Positions 5,667 to 6,352 of a stretch of 6,352 bases of DNA are shown in pieces. Under the pieces are notes generated by a model. That model was not told the DNA's origin. It searched no databases and saw nothing but the letters and a program-made list of their open reading frames with translations. Positions within the stretch are counted from its first letter, which is position 1. Each line of letters opens with the position of its first letter. Origin of the DNA: Candidatus Acetothermia bacterium (GTDB lineage Bacteria; Bipolaricaulota; Bipolaricaulia; Bipolaricaulales; Bipolaricaulaceae); assembly GCA_003551325.1 (NCBI GenBank), contig PUMK01000117.1, positions 1 to 6,352 on the forward strand, in the 5' to 3' direction. Position numbers and translations under genes: made by a program.

Positions 5667-6352
5667 CCCCGTGGTGCTCGTAGAACCGCCGCACGCGGGG
5701 GTCGCGCAGGAGGCCGCCATGGATCTGCAATGAGTCCGGGCCACAGTAGTCATTGGCCTCGATCAGCTTGACGGCGGGGGTCTCCTCGGTGATCACAACA
5801 TCCCAGCCGATGTACGGGCAGAAGCATAGGAACTCCGCCGCGCGGAGCACGAGTTCTTTGGCCTGGTGCCAGTGGGGAACCGCCCGCCCAGCGATCTGCG
5901 TGCCTGTTTCGGGGTGGCGCTCGTGCCAGGTGAGCTGACGAGATTGAGTGAGCTTTGTCGCAGCGGTACCCAGCACACCGTCTCCCAACGAGAGGGAGGC
6001 CGACAAGCCTCCGCGGGAGGCGTTGTCGGTGGGAAACGATCGGCCGGTACCGAAGCGATGCATCGCAGCAGCGATGAATGGCTCGCCGGAGTCGGGATCG
6101 ATCATGGTGAGGATCCGTAACGTATTAGCCGTGTGAGGAAAGACCTCGGCCGCACAGCGGTGTTGCTGCACAAACTCCATCACGATGTGATCCTGCAGTC
6201 GATCAAGGTGCTGCCGGACGCTGTCCCACGTCAGCCGTTCTCCGTCCCACAGGTATCCTTGACGGTCTTGCCGGAGTGTGTGCACATCGCGTCCCCTGCC
6301 TCCCCGGACTGGCTTGACAACTAGAGAATCGTGCTGTTCCAGGAGGGAATAC
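5650..6352 (-). CDS. Sugar-transfer associated ATP-grasp protein, 5' end cut by the window edge
   Basis: The C-terminal 233 residues of an ATP-grasp enzyme resembling the sugar-transfer associated ATP-grasp family (Pfam ATPgrasp_ST). The frame runs on the minus strand from 6351 without a stop to TAG at 5652-5650. A GTG at 6285 could be taken as a start, but residues before it spell LVVKPVRGGRGRD (visible 10-22), the nucleotide-binding KP..GG.GR loop with Lys13, so the gene extends beyond the right edge. Further motifs are TANTLRILTM (75-84), HRFGTGRS with TDNASRGG (98-115), HPETG (146-150) and IGWDVVITEETP (181-192). LIEANDYCGPDSLQ (196-209) carries Glu198 and Asn200, probable metal ligands. 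ATP-grasp enzymes couple ATP hydrolysis to joining a carboxylate and a nucleophile through an acyl phosphate; the substrate of this family is unknown to me. Its genes occur among glycosyltransferases, as here, suggesting modification of the glycan or a precursor. It is transcribed towards the operon and probably has its own promoter outside the window. Confidence 0.9.
   Translation of the reverse strand, partial: YSLLEQHDSLVVKPVRGGRGRDVHTLRQDRQGYLWDGERLTWDSVRQHLDRLQDHIVMEFVQQHRCAAEVFPHTANTLRILTMIDPDSGEPFIAAAMHRFGTGRSFPTDNASRGGLSASLSLGDGVLGTAATKLTQSRQLTWHERHPETGTQIAGRAVPHWHQAKELVLRAAEFLCFCPYIGWDVVITEETPAVKLIEANDYCGPDSLQIHGGLLRDPRVRRFYEHHGVIQSR

Noticed and set aside
5654..5706. Inverted-repeat halves (CGCGAC with GTCGCG, GACCCC with GGGGTC) near the convergent gene ends, as a possible bidirectional terminator
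   Set aside because: The arms are only six bases, lie 27-41 bases apart, overlap each other on one side and have no T-run in either direction. In GC-rich DNA such matches are expected by chance.
6283..6285. GTG at 6285 as the true start of the ATP-grasp gene
   Set aside because: The frame continues upstream without a stop and those codons encode the expected KP..GG.GR nucleotide-binding loop, so the gene is cut by the window edge.
5753..6324. Several 60-84 codon plus-strand open frames opposite the ATP-grasp gene
   Set aside because: The minus-strand frame has clear ATP-grasp motifs throughout. The plus-strand frames are short, mutually overlapping and without ribosome binding sites or recognisable domains.

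Overview
The window is a section of a bacterial surface or exopolysaccharide (capsule, O-antigen or EPS) biosynthesis locus. It is almost completely coding: five genes run rightward from the left edge to position 5666, and one gene runs leftward from beyond the right edge to 5650. The DNA is GC-rich. Hand counts give about 60% GC for the first gene, about 69% for the fifth and about 62% for the last. Start codons are ATG and GTG with purine-rich ribosome binding sites. This fits a high-GC bacterium, but nothing here fixes the phylum or shows whether the cell has an outer membrane. No RNA gene, insertion sequence, CRISPR array or convincing terminator was seen.

Layout from left to right: (1) the C-terminal three quarters of a GT4 glycosyltransferase, 1-867, cut by the left edge; (2) a polytopic membrane protein of the O-antigen ligase/polymerase (Wzy_C) superfamily, 895-2253; (3) a GT4 glycosyltransferase, 2243-3361; (4) a second complete GT4 glycosyltransferase with a GGAE N-terminus, 3358-4500; (5) a third complete GT4 enzyme of the EpsD/CapM type, 4497-5666; (6) on the minus strand, the C-terminal part of a sugar-transfer associated ATP-grasp protein, 5650 to the right edge. 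Genes 2-5 overlap end to start (11, 4 and 4 bases), and gene 1 is only 27 bases upstream of gene 2, so 1-5 look like one translationally coupled operon. Genes 5 and 6 converge and share 17 bases.

The likely joint job is inferred from families. The four GT4 enzymes act in the cytosol and add sugars from nucleotide-sugar donors one after another to a lipid carrier. The Wzy_C-type protein polymerises or transfers the finished chain on the outer side of the membrane. The initiating phosphoglycosyltransferase, the flippase and the chain-length regulator are not in the window. The ATP-grasp protein is the least understood member and suggests an ATP-dependent ligation, perhaps decoration of the glycan or of a precursor.

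The window is mostly a conventional polysaccharide locus. The points worth a second look are the ATP-grasp gene and its overlap with the operon, the replaced catalytic-motif residue in gene 3, and the base-composition shift along the operon.
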